A stretch of DNA of 64,000 nt from Melanopsichium pennsylvanicum (taxonomy: Eukaryota > Basidiomycota > Ustilaginomycetes > Ustilaginales), in assembly GCA_900208305.1 (NCBI GenBank), contig OAPG01000010.1, positions 496,001-560,000 of the forward strand, read 5' to 3'. Positions 10,564 through 21,178 of this stretch are shown piece after piece. Each line of letters begins with the position of its first letter. Position 1 is the first letter of the stretch. Both the position numbers and the translations under genes were made by a program. The notes beneath the pieces are model-generated. The model was given only the letters and a program-made list of their open reading frames with translations, was not told the DNA's origin and did no database searches.

Positions 10564-12345
10564 CTAGAAAAGCTTGGCATTAGTTGGGGTGCCTTTCCCG
10601 ACTCTCTTGCCTGTCTCGGATCTGCCTTCACGCCTCAGCTGCTCCACTTGCGGATGTCTCGCAACTTGAGAAGGCATGACGCCAGGCGTTGATGCAGGTC
10701 TGGTGATGCCATCTGGGTCTGACACAGCCAGTTCGGGTGTTCCGATGCCAAGATCGATCAGCGTATGAACTCCGGTGGCAGCGGTGTCGGTGTCCACGCC
10801 AAAGTACCGACCTTTCGGCGACGGCCCTTGCGATGGTAAATCTCCGAGTGCTATGCTGGATGCTGAAGTCGGAAGCATGCTCGAAGTGCTCGGTCCTGTT
10901 GGAGACACTATGCTACTAGCCCTGTCCGAGCCTGATAGGTCAAGCGAGATCACTGATGAACCCCATCTTGGTGTAGAAACCGTGGTCATCTCGCCATCTG
11001 CTTCTTCAGAGATCATACTGATGTCCCGAGATGTAGAGACAACAAAGGCATCACGACATAGTTCTTTGAACGACCGGGAACGTGATCGGAGACCGTCTTT
11101 ACCTCCACTAGTGCCTGGAACGGGCAAGGCGCCAGTGGAAAGTGCCAAAGTAGAACCAGAACCCTTTCGCGACTTTCTAGCTGCCAGCCTGTTGATCCTT
11201 GTTCTGGCGTCCCCACCATCAGCGATGTTGGCGTAGCTGTATCCAATACCGATGCCGAATGGGAGCGACAGGTAGTGCAAGTCATTTGGCGTCTTGCGCT
11301 CCACCTCTTCGTCACTTGAGTCTGGACCATTTTCGTTGTGCGGTGAACAACCTAGTGACGAGATTGCGGCGCTGCTGCGAAGTGACGATGTGGGTGGAGT
11401 CTTGATGCGCTCCTCCTCCTCGTCCAACGATGGCGCTGCTAGACCGTTGGGTGCGATCAAGGTGTAGCTCGGCTCGTTCCGACAGAGAGGGCGTGTTGAC
11501 CGGCCCTCGCCTGACCTCCTTCGCAGCGGCGAGCGGGGCTGAGCTACTGTCTGAAGCCGTCTGTACATCTCCTGAGCTGCTACCGTGAGGATTCCCACGG
11601 TGATAATGCAAACGATGATGAGTGCGATTAGCAGTCTCGAATTAGAGTTTGGCACCAACGGCGGGCGGCTGACAGGAAAATCTCGGCGTGAGAATAGCGT
11701 GACAAGGGCCGCACCTGCGTTTGAAATGGAGAGGTCCGACTCTACATGGCGTGTGAAGACGTATCCACTTCCGGTCTGCTTGCCTATCAGGTCTTCATTG
11801 TAGGCGTTAGACCGACCGGCTGATCTTTGACTTTCGTGCCATTGCGGGTCAGCTAGCAGCAACGGCTGAGAGCTGGACCGAAGGATTGGCGCCACGTTTG
11901 ATTCTGCTTGCGGTGTTGTGTCCGAGTCTGTAGAGGCTGCGTCCTCGTGTCGAAGGATCGCTGGTGAGGCCAAACTGTCGGAAGTCGCGGGGTTTGAACG
12001 ATCGGACGTGGTCGCGCCCTGTTGCTGGTCAGCCTCCTGAAAAGTGACATGCTTGCGGCGACTGAGAGAGTCAGATGCATGTGGTTGAAGATGTGCAAGA
12101 GAGTAGCCTGCTTCTGTGTCCTTGCGAACAGTAAATGAGCCGCTAATACTTGACGGCTGAATCTCAGGGAAGCCGTTCGGTGATGGTGTTTTCGGTGACA
12201 GAGGTACAGTCGCAGCAACAGATCTAGGATCGAGAAGAAAAATCAAGAGCGCCGGCGCCGATATCGCCAAAATTGTTGCATTCCGTCGGCTGCTCGACCT
12301 TGATGGTCGAAGTTTGAGGCGCAGATGGCCACTTGCGCGCAGCAT
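10564..12345 (-). CDS. Putative single-pass membrane protein, Ser/Pro-rich
   Basis: A 593-residue single-exon frame of no recognised family. The N-terminus is Arg/Ser-rich and then hydrophobic (about residues 24-38, ISAPALLIFLLDP), resembling a signal sequence or signal anchor. A clear membrane segment lies near residues 236-256 (LLIALIIVCIITVGILTVAA), followed by a basic stretch (QEMYRRLQ) that would face the cytosol. About 190 Ser/Thr-rich residues come before the membrane segment and about 330 Ser/Arg-rich residues follow it, with acidic patches. This layout, an exposed Ser/Thr-rich stalk, one membrane span and a long disordered tail, resembles fungal surface sensors. No WSC, mucin or other named domain was identified, so that comparison is inference. 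It converges on the DUF7330-like gene. Confidence 0.6.
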   Translation of the reverse strand: MLRASGHLRLKLRPSRSSSRRNATILAISAPALLIFLLDPRSVAATVPLSPKTPSPNGFPEIQPSSISGSFTVRKDTEAGYSLAHLQPHASDSLSRRKHVTFQEADQQQGATTSDRSNPATSDSLASPAILRHEDAASTDSDTTPQAESNVAPILRSSSQPLLLADPQWHESQRSAGRSNAYNEDLIGKQTGSGYVFTRHVESDLSISNAGAALVTLFSRRDFPVSRPPLVPNSNSRLLIALIIVCIITVGILTVAAQEMYRRLQTVAQPRSPLRRRSGEGRSTRPLCRNEPSYTLIAPNGLAAPSLDEEEERIKTPPTSSLRSSAAISSLGCSPHNENGPDSSDEEVERKTPNDLHYLSLPFGIGIGYSYANIADGGDARTRINRLAARKSRKGSGSTLALSTGALPVPGTSGGKDGLRSRSRSFKELCRDAFVVSTSRDISMISEEADGEMTTVSTPRWGSSVISLDLSGSDRASSIVSPTGPSTSSMLPTSASSIALGDLPSQGPSPKGRYFGVDTDTAATGVHTLIDLGIGTPELAVSDPDGITRPASTPGVMPSQVARHPQVEQLRREGRSETGKRVGKGTPTNAKLF

Positions 12346-13701
12346 ACTGGCAAAGGTCGTGCGAACTCGAGCTTTACTGGACGACCTCGGACTCGCGATT
12401 GAAGTAATAGGCTGCTAGAGAAATCAACGTTTGCTTTTAGATCACACAGGGTCCCAAAATAGCATCGCAGACAGCGACTTGTCTCTATGAGCGTGAATAA
12501 GGCATAGCAGTTGAAAGCGGTCTTGTGTCGTTTTGCTGGATGCTTCCCGAACGCAAGGAGCTTGACAGTAATCACCGAAAGGTACTCCCGACTTTGTGTG
12601 ATGAGAGCGGGTGTACCGATAAATGGTGCCCACAGAGTGATTTGCTGCTAATGCTGCTGATTTTGGTTGTGCAGAAATTTGTGGCGAGAAGCGAGCCTGT
12701 TCGTATGATTAAAGGGCGTTGCCGAGGAGAAGGGGTTCGGAAAAAGCCTGAGCGACTGTGTTGTAGTCAGTAGAGCTCTTAGGGCAAGTGTTGACAGAAT
12801 ACGATAGGATGCTTGCGCCGGTGATTGATGACCAGCTGTGGTTGAGTCGTCCGTGGCCCCCTTAAGCCGAGACGTAAGGAGGATGAATAGGAAGGATCTG
12901 ACGAAATGCTGATGCGCCAGCTGTGAATGTAGCGAAGAACAAGGTGCAGAGATCAGGAGATGCTGGCTATTCCCAGGGTGAAAGCCGGAAGAGCTTCTCG
13001 GTCAAAGTGCCGACGAATTGGTGGTGGTGGTGAGATTCAAATGCTGCTAACTACCGACTTGATTGCGGATGCAGATCACCAGCGAAGTGTGTTTGCAGGC
13101 GAATGGGTCGTGCACTGCCCTTCCCGGAGCGCACAGTAACAGCGGCTGGGAAGGCGCGGCCAGCTGCTGCCAAAAGTCGTGACGGAAAAATTGCGAATTT
13201 CTAGTCAAGCCAGAGTGTGACGGAAAAGCGTCAACAGGAGCTCCCTCAAGGCTGAGTGAGCCGACCCCGCCTTTCCGTTCCACTCGATACATGCGGGTCC
13301 TGGGGAAGGTGCTCTTACTCCTATAGCCAGCACTGAATATACGGAATTTTGGCCACAGACCGAGCGAGAATATATTGACAAGCGGCAAAGATATGATGTG
13401 AGTGCTGGCACAAAATCCTCTGAGGCAAATACCGCAACCTAGAGGAAATTGAGCATCCGACTGCTGGGTACTGGTATGAAGCGAGGTGTCTCGAAGGTAA
13501 ACGTTTCAACATAGCGCGAAGCTTTTCTGAAGGCTTGCCAAAAAATGCTTGTCTATTACCTTTGCAGCACTCTGATAAGATCTTGTAACATCAACAGTCC
13601 TAGCCAGGGCATTCAGCACAATTCAAAATGGTCTGCCACATCACAGCTGTGACGGTCATTCTTTGCGGGCAATTAACTTCATTCCTCTTTGATTGCTAAG
13701 T
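12346..13701. other. Intergenic spacer
   Basis: This 1.35 kb separates the start of the membrane-protein gene from the end of the bHLH gene, both on the - strand. It should contain the membrane-protein promoter. No gene, RNA or repeat was recognised; the open frames here are short and lack coding character. Confidence 0.5.
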
Positions 13702-15051
13702 CTACTCTTTCGTACTGGGCAGTGCGGGAGGAGGGCCATGCGATGTGTAAAGAGACAAGGGAAGAAAAAGTCTGAAGGAAGCGTCCGTCGCAAATGGTCT
13801 TGGGTTCCCCTTCCGATACAGCGAAGCGATTGTGTCTCTTCTTGATGCAAAGATGCGAGACTCTCGTTTTGGCAAGTCGAGGTTCATGATAGGAGGCAGT
13901 CGCTGACGTTCAACGTACCTGGTTTGGTGGTGCGCTCTGACAGGAGGCCACATTACGGGGCAAGGCGGAGGCGAGATCCGGTCATCCGAAGCATCCGAGG
14001 AGATTTCGGATCCTTGTGTCTCTTCTCGACAGCACGCGTGTTGTGTTCGGCAGAAAGAATGACACGCGTTTGCTTCGGAGTCAGAGGCGTTGGGCAGTAT
14101 TGAGCAGTAATGCTCTCTTTTGTCACCGACTGAAAAGCAAGAAGCTTCCACCTTGGACGGCGACAAAGACTCTGAACGTGGACATTGGTCCCCTTGAGCG
14201 GCAGAGCCGCATTGGTGACGACACACATCATTGCGGATAGATGCTTCACGAACACTATCGCTGCCCCAATGCAGTCTGCGCTTGGCAGGCCCTGGCCATT
14301 CGTCTTGAGGTTCTTGATCCGTTGGAGATGACGACTGAGGATGTCGCTTGGCCTCCCCAAAAACACAGAGAGCATCGCTTGAGTGCTGTTGACAAGGTTC
14401 ACGCGAGCCATCATGCGTGTGAGCGCTGCGGTAGTGCTCGTTAAGCTCGACGTCGCTCGAGATGGAGGCACGGCGCTCAGCTTGACATTGGCAGAGTGTC
14501 CGCAATGAGTTGTTGTCTTCTTGCAGCTTCTCCACAAAATCAAGCGTGTGGCTGATGATACAGAGCTTTTCGAGCACCATGCTGGTCCGAATCTTTACTG
14601 TCATCTCAGTCTTGGCTTTGTTAAGCTTCTCTTCCTCGCGCCTGCGCTTGCGGTTCCTTTCGGTTGCGGGATTGCTTTGAGCGAGATTGTCCTCGCTTTC
14701 TTGAAGAGGCAGGACGAATTTGCGCTCGATGAGATCTTGGCACTCCTTGCGGCAAGCAGGGACGAGGTTTTGCAGAGCGACGAGCTTCTCGTTGATCTTT
14801 TCCCTTCGCCGCCTCTCAATGATCGAGTGGTCCGTCTTGCGACGCAGCACGCGAGACTTGCGGCGAGTGCCATCTTTATTTAGCAACTGATCGCCTTCGT
14901 TCACTTGAGTCGGTGGCGAAGCCGACGACATGCTGGCGCTGGATTTCTTCCTCTTGGAAGGAGACATTGTGGAGTAGATGTTGGCGAGCTTCGAATGGCA
15001 GTGTAGAAGTGGACTTATGAGGTGAGGGGCGGCCAAACAAGGGGATGCCAT
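13702..15051 (-). CDS. Basic helix-loop-helix transcription factor with extended loop
   Basis: The open frame from its first ATG has 449 codons. A second ATG at 14967 (421 residues, MSPSKRKKSSASM) looks the likelier start because the first 28 residues have no coding character and the downstream peptide is a basic, nuclear-type N-terminus. Counting from the first ATG, the basic region and helix 1 occupy about residues 71-100 (RKTDHSIIERRRREKINEKL). They carry the His, Glu and Arg residues that bHLH proteins use to contact CANNTG, and Arg at the class B position suggests CACGTG. Helix 2 is about residues 155-178 (LEKLCIISHTLDFVEKLQED). The intervening loop is about 50 residues, very charged (ERNRKRRREEEKL), and far longer than usual. 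No convincing intron explains it. The remainder is Ser/His/Cys-rich and unstructured. It is divergently arranged with MRF1 and shares about 600-680 bp of promoter DNA. Confidence 0.8.
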   Translation of the reverse strand: MASPCLAAPHLISPLLHCHSKLANIYSTMSPSKRKKSSASMSSASPPTQVNEGDQLLNKDGTRRKSRVLRRKTDHSIIERRRREKINEKLVALQNLVPACRKECQDLIERKFVLPLQESEDNLAQSNPATERNRKRRREEEKLNKAKTEMTVKIRTSMVLEKLCIISHTLDFVEKLQEDNNSLRTLCQCQAERRASISSDVELNEHYRSAHTHDGSREPCQQHSSDALCVFGEAKRHPQSSSPTDQEPQDEWPGPAKRRLHWGSDSVREASIRNDVCRHQCGSAAQGDQCPRSESLSPSKVEASCFSVGDKREHYCSILPNASDSEANACHSFCRTQHACCREETQGSEISSDASDDRISPPPCPVMWPPVRAHHQTRYVERQRLPPIMNLDLPKRESRIFASRRDTIASLYRKGNPRPFATDASFRLFLPLSLYTSHGPPPALPSTKE

Positions 15052-15645
15052 GGGTTAAGATAAACAAACGATACTCATGCTAAGAAGGGGTTGTGCCATT
15101 TAATACGTGAGCGGGGGCGAGAGCCAAGCGTAACTTTAATGAGGAGATATCAGGCCCCCGGGACAGCGATGTAGGGGCAACGAGTACCGTCCTGGTTACA
15201 TCAAATGGGTCGAAAAGTGCGTACACACGACATCGGCTCAGACACCAGGACGACATCTCTCCGAGGCCATTGGACAGCATCTTGGAACCAGCGGTGTCGT
15301 GCTTTTGAGGCGGAAGAACTAATAGCACGGCAATCGACACAGCACGACAAGTTTCGGGTGTATCCTTATCGTGCAGATGGCGAGGACCTTCACGGTCATG
15401 GCATCATCGAGAGCCTCGGAATTGATTGGAAGTGTTAAATCTCTACTGGGTCAAGCTTTGTTTTCGAATTGCGTTTTTATGATCCGAGATCTGAGGCAAA
15501 GACTTTCTTCTGAAGTTGATGATCCGACCTTCGAGAAGTGATGGAGGCTCATTGGACACCTTTCACCCCACCTTCGCCGCCACAGACATCTTGCCGAGAG
15601 CAGCCAGACAGATCGTCGTAAGAACTGCGAAATCCAATCGCGCAA
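15052..15645. promoter_or_regulatory. Shared divergent promoter, bHLH gene / MRF1
   Basis: This roughly 600 bp interval lies between the 5' ends of two divergent genes, so it must carry both promoters. No single factor site could be assigned. Short open frames inside it show no coding character. Confidence 0.4.
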
Positions 15646-17124
15646 ATGAGTGGTGCAAGTCTCCGCCCTCTTCGGGGGACTATAGCCTCTGCCCTACCCA
15701 AATCTACAAAGGTTCCACAGCGCAGCTTACACTTGGCTTCCCTTCCGATATCCCGATGGCAAACTGCTTGTAACTTGCAGGTCAATTTGCCTTTCACAAG
15801 AGCATCACGCTTGATAGCGCGGCGACCGACTTGCCTGACGCGGTCGTTAACAGCATGTCCCTATGCGTCAAAAGCTGGTGAGGCTTCTCAGCCGCGAGAG
15901 ACCATTCTCGACATTGACCATGACCCAGTGGTGCGTCTGGCAAAGCTCCGCATGATCAAGCGGCAGCGTTTGCTTGAGTCCACAGAATCTGCTGACGGTG
16001 CCGAAGTCGGCAAGCAACTCAAAGAGCTTGATCCCCTGCGACAAGCATGGGAAGTTTTCTCCGCCAAGCGCAAGCAACTCGTCAGCACACTCATCATGAG
16101 TGAGAATGACCCTGACGAAGACATGCGAGCGCTCGCACTCGAGGAAGTCCCGCTACTTGAGAACGAGCTTGCGAGCCTTCGCACAAGTATGGAGAATCTC
16201 ATCTTGGGGTCAGTCACTGACGCCATCGAGGCACAAGCTGTGGGCGCGGTCTTGGAAGTTCGACCAGGCGTCGGAGGTCAAGAGTCGACCCTCTTCACAG
16301 CGGAGGTGACGCGCATGTATGAGCGCTTCTGTGATCAGAAGCCTGCTGACGAAGACGGATCTGGAGAATGGCAGGTCGAGATGCTGTCCAGCACGAGCGT
16401 GGACGTCTCGACATCTTCCTCTGGATCGGGCGCAGGACTGAAGGAAGCCATCATCGAAGTCAAGGGCAAAGGCGCCTTCCAAAAGCTTAAATTTGAAGCT
16501 GGAGTACATCGAGTGCAGCGTATCCCGGCAACGCAAAGCTTGGGCAAGCTTCAAACCTCCACGATCGCGGTCATGGTACTACCCATCTCTGAAGGCTCGG
16601 AAAGCAAGGCTGATGACTTAGTCGATCCGAAGGACGTCAAGGTCGAAGTGATGAGGTCGCGAGGAGCAGGTGGACAACATGTCAATAAGACCGAGTCTGC
16701 CATCCGACTGACACACGAGCCTACGGGCATCTCGGTCTCGATGCAAGACAGCCGCTCGCAGCACCAGAATCGAACCAAAGCATGGGCAGTGTTGCGTGCG
16801 CGATTGTTGGACCGCAAACTGAAACAAGAGGTAGAGAGCAACCGAGACAGAAGGCTTGCTCAGGTGGCAAGTATGGATCGAAGCGATCGTATCCGCACAT
16901 ACAATTTTCCACAAGATCGTGTGACGGATCATAGAGTCAATCTCAGTCTGAACGGCATCGATGCGATTATGGAAGGTGAACACGATGCCGGAACAGGCCT
17001 GGACTACATCATGGAAAGTCTTCGTATCGAAAGCGAAACGCGAAAGATTAAGGCTCTCCTGGAGTTCGAGGAAGCGCAGGCTGCAGAAGCTGCTCTGTCG
17101 TCATCTAGCAAGGGACGAACATGA
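15646..17124 (+). CDS. MRF1: Mitochondrial peptide chain release factor 1
   Basis: This 492-residue single-exon gene encodes a class I release factor that should end mitochondrial translation at UAA and UAG. The tripeptide that reads the stop codon in the RF1 branch (PxT) is seen as PAT near residue 293, in the phrase RVQRIPATQS. The catalytic GGQ that triggers peptidyl-tRNA hydrolysis is near residue 342, in RSRGAGGQHVNKTES. The first 70 or so residues are rich in Arg, Ser and Leu with few acidic residues, as expected for a mitochondrial presequence, and account for the extra length over bacterial RF1 (about 360). The start is the first ATG in frame. The C-terminus ends in a Ser/Lys stretch. 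No breaks or missing motifs were seen. Confidence 0.95.
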   Translation: MSGASLRPLRGTIASALPKSTKVPQRSLHLASLPISRWQTACNLQVNLPFTRASRLIARRPTCLTRSLTACPYASKAGEASQPRETILDIDHDPVVRLAKLRMIKRQRLLESTESADGAEVGKQLKELDPLRQAWEVFSAKRKQLVSTLIMSENDPDEDMRALALEEVPLLENELASLRTSMENLILGSVTDAIEAQAVGAVLEVRPGVGGQESTLFTAEVTRMYERFCDQKPADEDGSGEWQVEMLSSTSVDVSTSSSGSGAGLKEAIIEVKGKGAFQKLKFEAGVHRVQRIPATQSLGKLQTSTIAVMVLPISEGSESKADDLVDPKDVKVEVMRSRGAGGQHVNKTESAIRLTHEPTGISVSMQDSRSQHQNRTKAWAVLRARLLDRKLKQEVESNRDRRLAQVASMDRSDRIRTYNFPQDRVTDHRVNLSLNGIDAIMEGEHDAGTGLDYIMESLRIESETRKIKALLEFEEAQAAEAALSSSSKGRT

Positions 17125-17834
17125 TTTTCCTCCTCAGTCGACGACCTTGACATACAGCTTCAGGAGCGGACAGGCAGTGTCAATACGAACGCAGCCGTGT
17201 CAATGGCGGGACGAACGTCTCGAAGCACGTTCAACTTTGAACAAGGTCGGCATTCCGCTATCATGAAGGTCGGATTTTTCCGTTGTGATCCCAGCCAGGA
17301 CACTTCCTTATCAAAAGACTACTCGAGCCTCTTCGTTCAGCAAGCCATACAGTTGTACATTGGAGATTAGCTTTGCATCCAAGACGCGCTCGGTCCCCTT
17401 TGCATGTCCAGGACAACCCTGCATAAGAACAACGACCCACCACTACTTTCAACTGCATGCAGTCACATAAACACTCTGCCATAATCACATACTGTACCTA
17501 ATCACAAGCAATATCACGCTGCACGCTGCCGACTGCACAATCTTCGCACTCAAGCTACGCAAAAGCTGAAAGCTGAGCAGTGCGTTTCTTTGCTGGTCGA
17601 CACTTCGCAGGCATGCATGATTGTAGACGGAAGAATTCCCACGCTTGCCACTAAGTTGCACTCAGTAGTGAAGACTTGCGCTCATCTCTTCCTCGCAAAT
17701 CTGTCCGACCCTACAATCTTTCGTTATCATCACGTCGCCACCTCGTCCCATATCTCAACATTCCATCTTTACCAGCATCAGTACCAGGCTTCACCAGTCT
17801 TCACGCACATCCCACACTATCTTGGCCAACGACC
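17125..17834. other. Intergenic spacer
   Basis: About 700 bp separates MRF1 from the next + strand gene. The open frame of that gene continues upstream to 17676 but contains no ATG before 17835, so this is treated as leader and promoter. It is CA-rich, with pyrimidine tracts close to the ATG. Confidence 0.5.
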
Positions 17835-18617
17835 ATGAGCGACGCGTTCATTCAAGTGTGCCACACCAACCCGAACGAAGCGCGCACGCTTCGGCGGAGA
17901 CGATCAGCCGCATCTGCAGCGCTTTTACCACGCCCATCCATGCTGAACCTGGGCATACTCGTGCCTTCCTTCGAAACTTGCGTCCTTGTCTATGTGTCAC
18001 GTTGCCTTGTGCCACCAGATGCAATGGACGACGGGGAGCAGCCAGCCCCAAAACTCATCTACGCCCTCTTCGAGCCCAACTTTCTCGTCGATGGCGCAAG
18101 TGCAAGCATCTGCAAGCTGGACCGCACATCCTGGGAAAGACTGCGTTCGCACGTCGAAGAACTACGCATCGTCGCGCTTTCCTCGCGCTATGGCGACGGA
18201 CTCGCCACCCCACCCACCACTCCTATATCTCCTGTGGCTCCATCGCGCAAACCAGACTGCGTCTTTGACCTCACCATGCCGACCGACGGACAGGTGAGAC
18301 GGAGCGTGAAGGAGCTGTATCTGCAGCCTAGTTCGTACGCCTCCGTTCCGGCAAGGAACAAGGACGAGCTACTAGAGATCGAGATCCACGCGCCATCCGA
18401 TGGAATTATAGCGGTAGAGAGAACGACTTGTCTGCCCACGCAAGTGAGGGTCGTGCTACAAGATGCGGAGCAGCTGATCAGCCATCACGGCTCCTTCACC
18501 AGCCCCGCGCCATTGGGCGCGGAGTCAAAGGAGACGAGTGAGACAAGTAAATGCGACTTTGGATCGGCATGCGCAAAAATCTTGGAGCTTGTACAATGTC
18601 CTTGTTCAGCCTTCTAG
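17835..18617 (+). CDS. Hypothetical protein, unrecognised
   Basis: This is a 260-residue single-exon frame. The start at 17835 is the first ATG in frame and has a good context (GACCATGAG). No family was recognised. The protein has an Arg-rich segment (TLRRRRSAASA, about residues 17-27), a mildly hydrophobic stretch (LGILVPSFETCVLVYV), a Pro/Thr-rich linker (TPPTTPISPVAPS) and a Cys-containing C-terminus (CPCSAF). There is no clear signal peptide. C-ending codon use is like that of the neighbouring confident genes and supports a real gene. It converges on the LysM gene, with 188 bp between the stop codons. Confidence 0.5.
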   Translation: MSDAFIQVCHTNPNEARTLRRRRSAASAALLPRPSMLNLGILVPSFETCVLVYVSRCLVPPDAMDDGEQPAPKLIYALFEPNFLVDGASASICKLDRTSWERLRSHVEELRIVALSSRYGDGLATPPTTPISPVAPSRKPDCVFDLTMPTDGQVRRSVKELYLQPSSYASVPARNKDELLEIEIHAPSDGIIAVERTTCLPTQVRVVLQDAEQLISHHGSFTSPAPLGAESKETSETSKCDFGSACAKILELVQCPCSAF

Positions 18618-18805
18618 CGCTGCATTTTTTTCAGCCACTCGCATGAATCGAAGCACTCTCGTACGGGCCACAGGGCATTGCAAAAGCTCAACAAACAGGC
18701 ACTTAAAGAAACGGAATGAGAAGTTGCCATCCAGGGCAAATATATTTAACTTAGCGTCAATTGAACAAGAGCGAAAATACCATTTGAGCTGAATTGCTCG
18801 GCTGA

Positions 18806-19966
18806 TCAAGAGGCGTATGATCTCTGATGGTGCGAACGCGAAGAAAGGGTACGATGACGTTTTTGTGGTGAATTGGTGGCGTCCGCCAGTGACGGAAGTT
18901 GATGTTGCTGATCGGCATGGTATTTGGACAAATTTGAACCCATCCCTGCCAGGGATTCATTGAGGAAGCTAGAATCAGCTTTACTTGGAGATGAAGGTGA
19001 AGATGATGAGGGCGCAGGAAAGGAAGGGGAAATGGCCGAGGAGGTGGGTTTACAATCACGGGATGATGATGAATGCGACTTGTGCTTGACCGTGTGATGC
19101 TTGTGAGATGTCTCGTTTTGTTGCTGGGATGATAGCGAGGAATGGGGGTGATCGTGCTGCTCAGTCGCAGGATGTGATGGCGCTTGCTCAGCGACCGAGT
19201 GCGGAAGCTCTTTGGGCGATTCAGCGACTGACTGTTGCGCATCATGTTCGTGTCGTGGTCTGCCGCCCTTGCCGGTGCCTTTTGGGTCCGCCGAGACCTT
19301 GTGATGGTGGTTGTGCTGCTTGTGGTGGGTATGCTGTTTGGTTGCTGTAAACTGAGCACGGTGCGCTTGCGTTTTGCCCTTGTCATTGTCATTGTCATTG
19401 TCATTGTCATTGTCATTGTCATTGTTCTTGCTCCTGAGTTGTTTAGCCTGGGCGTTGTTGTGCTTCTCTATGCGCTGTTGGACAAGCCATGCTTGCCTCG
19501 CGTTCTCCCTAGCGATCTTGACATCGGTGGCATTGATACTTTTGTCAGCAGGTGGACGAATGCTTCCCGCACTCACGCAGAGCATCAAACCGTCGTAGAC
19601 GTTATCGCAGTCTAGGCTTGGATTGTTGCTCTGTAGCCGTTGTTCTGTGATACCATATGCATTGGCGATGCTATCGCAAGTGTCCTGGTCGCTGCACCGA
19701 TGCACAAATTGACAATCATTTCCGTAACGACCAAGGCAGAGTCGCGAGCCAATCTCCAGTGTATAACATTCTGCGCCAGCATCCTTGAGGTTAAAGGCAA
19801 TGATCTGATAGGTAGAAGTGAGGGTGGCTTGACCAATCTTGTCGCATGTGTCGCCCTGCTGGACTGTGTAGTGGCGAGTGCAGGCCGTGTCATTGGAGTG
19901 AAAGGCGGCTCGCGTTACCAAAGGTAAGAAGAACGCTGTTGTTAGCAGCGCAATAAAGGTGCGCAT
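18806..19966 (-). CDS. Secreted protein with two LysM domains
   Basis: A 386-residue frame beginning with a signal peptide (about residues 1-20, MRTFIALLTTAFFLPLVTRA). Two LysM modules follow: about residues 31-78 (RHYTVQQGDTCDKI to LCL) and 88-131 (VHRCSDQDTCDSIANAYGI to LCV). LysM domains bind chitin and related N-acetylglucosamine polymers. In plant-associated fungi, secreted LysM proteins can shield hyphal chitin or mask it from host receptors; for this protein that role is inference. Residues about 181-195 are a pure Asn-Asp repeat encoded by a perfect hexanucleotide array. The rest is a His/Gln/Ser/Lys-rich tail without cysteines, much longer than in typical LysM effectors, which often consist of little more than the LysM modules. 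The tail could tether the protein in the wall or be processed off. It may alternatively be a chitin-binding wall protein rather than an effector. Confidence 0.8.
   Translation of the reverse strand: MRTFIALLTTAFFLPLVTRAAFHSNDTACTRHYTVQQGDTCDKIGQATLTSTYQIIAFNLKDAGAECYTLEIGSRLCLGRYGNDCQFVHRCSDQDTCDSIANAYGITEQRLQSNNPSLDCDNVYDGLMLCVSAGSIRPPADKSINATDVKIARENARQAWLVQQRIEKHNNAQAKQLRSKNNDNDNDNDNDNDNDKGKTQAHRAQFTATKQHTHHKQHNHHHKVSADPKGTGKGGRPRHEHDAQQSVAESPKELPHSVAEQAPSHPATEQHDHPHSSLSSQQQNETSHKHHTVKHKSHSSSSRDCKPTSSAISPSFPAPSSSSPSSPSKADSSFLNESLAGMGSNLSKYHADQQHQLPSLADATNSPQKRHRTLSSRSHHQRSYAS
19381..19426 (+). repeat. Hexanucleotide (TGTCAT)n coding repeat
   Basis: Seven perfect tandem copies of TGTCAT plus a partial copy. 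Read on the - strand they encode alternating Asn and Asp in the LysM protein. The unit is a multiple of three, so copy-number change would alter protein length without breaking the frame. Confidence 0.95.
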
Positions 19967-20757
19967 GATGGCCTGGTTTGTTGAATAGTGGCGGCAGTGA
20001 AAAGGCTGAGCTAGCGAAGATCAGATTATCCGAATCGGTAGGTTTAATATTGGTGACGAAAGGGGCTGAGCCAAGGCTGAAGTGTGGGGATAACAGAAAT
20101 CAAGGTGAAGAGCAAAGATGTAGCAAAGCGGTTAATATATAGGACGATGCTGTCACGATGAAGCAGAATGGCGTCCGTTGAGACATGCGAAAGGAATGTG
20201 AGGTGCTGAAGAGCAGTGGTTGCAAGATGACGAGCTTGCTTGGTTCGAGGTTAGCTTGGCGGAAACATGGGAAATGGGAATGAGGATGGAATCAAGGGAG
20301 GGCTGGGAAAGATGACGATGTTGGAGATGGGATGGGAGAGGTTGAATATGTATAAAGTCAAGGAGATGAACGACAAATGTAGTACAACACACAGTCAACG
20401 GTAAACACGCGGTGAGCTCTTACTGCAAGGTGGGATGCACTTGGATCCTTTTCGAGATTCACCGTGTTACAATACTCGGGCTCGGGTTGATCATGCATCT
20501 CATTTTGAAAAGAATACAAGACAAAGGGGGCGTTGCATGACTCTTTGGCTCATTAAAATCTCTACAGTAAATTTGAATTACTGCACCTTGCCCCAATACA
20601 GCTCACCAAGTGGTCCAACAAAGAATGTCGACATCATCATCCCACTCCTTTAAAGTCCAGATGCAAAGTGGGGTCCGAGCAGCAGCCACGGTGATGGTTC
20701 AGGACGTGTTTAGACAGAGGGTAACTTAACCTATCAGTCAAACGGCTCGCCTATCGC

Positions 20758-20776
20758 GTATACAGTAAATTTACTC
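20758..20776. repeat. AT-rich near-palindrome (TACAGTAAATTTAC)
   Basis: This is one of several intergenic copies in the window of a motif centred on GTAAATTTAC. It is followed within 30 bases by further CAGTAC and CAGTACAGTA runs. Function unknown. Confidence 0.6.
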
Positions 20777-21175
20777 TGTGCAGTACCTCACAGTACAGTA
20801 GCACGCGCATGCGCTGTCGATCCTTTACATGCGCTGTTACTGAGGGCAGTTTTGTAAAAATTGATTGATTCACTTGAGCAGTGTCGTCAGAAGCAAGGGT
20901 TCGGTCATGTTAACAAAGCCAAAAAGTGCAATCGCACAACGCGTTGAAACGGTAAACCATTCTCATTCGGCCGGCACACTTGAGTCCAAAACAAAGATCT
21001 AAACTAACTGATGCCCGATCTTCATCGCCATTTGTGATTTCGTGGTCCTCTCGAGTCGCGAGCGCGCGGCCTCTTGGATTTTTGTGGTCGCTTTGTTTGG
21101 TGTCAATCCAAAGCAAAGCGGAGCTTTTGTGCATGTTCAACCGAAAATGTGTTGTACGCATCCTTACACCATCTG

Positions 21176-21178
21176 CAC

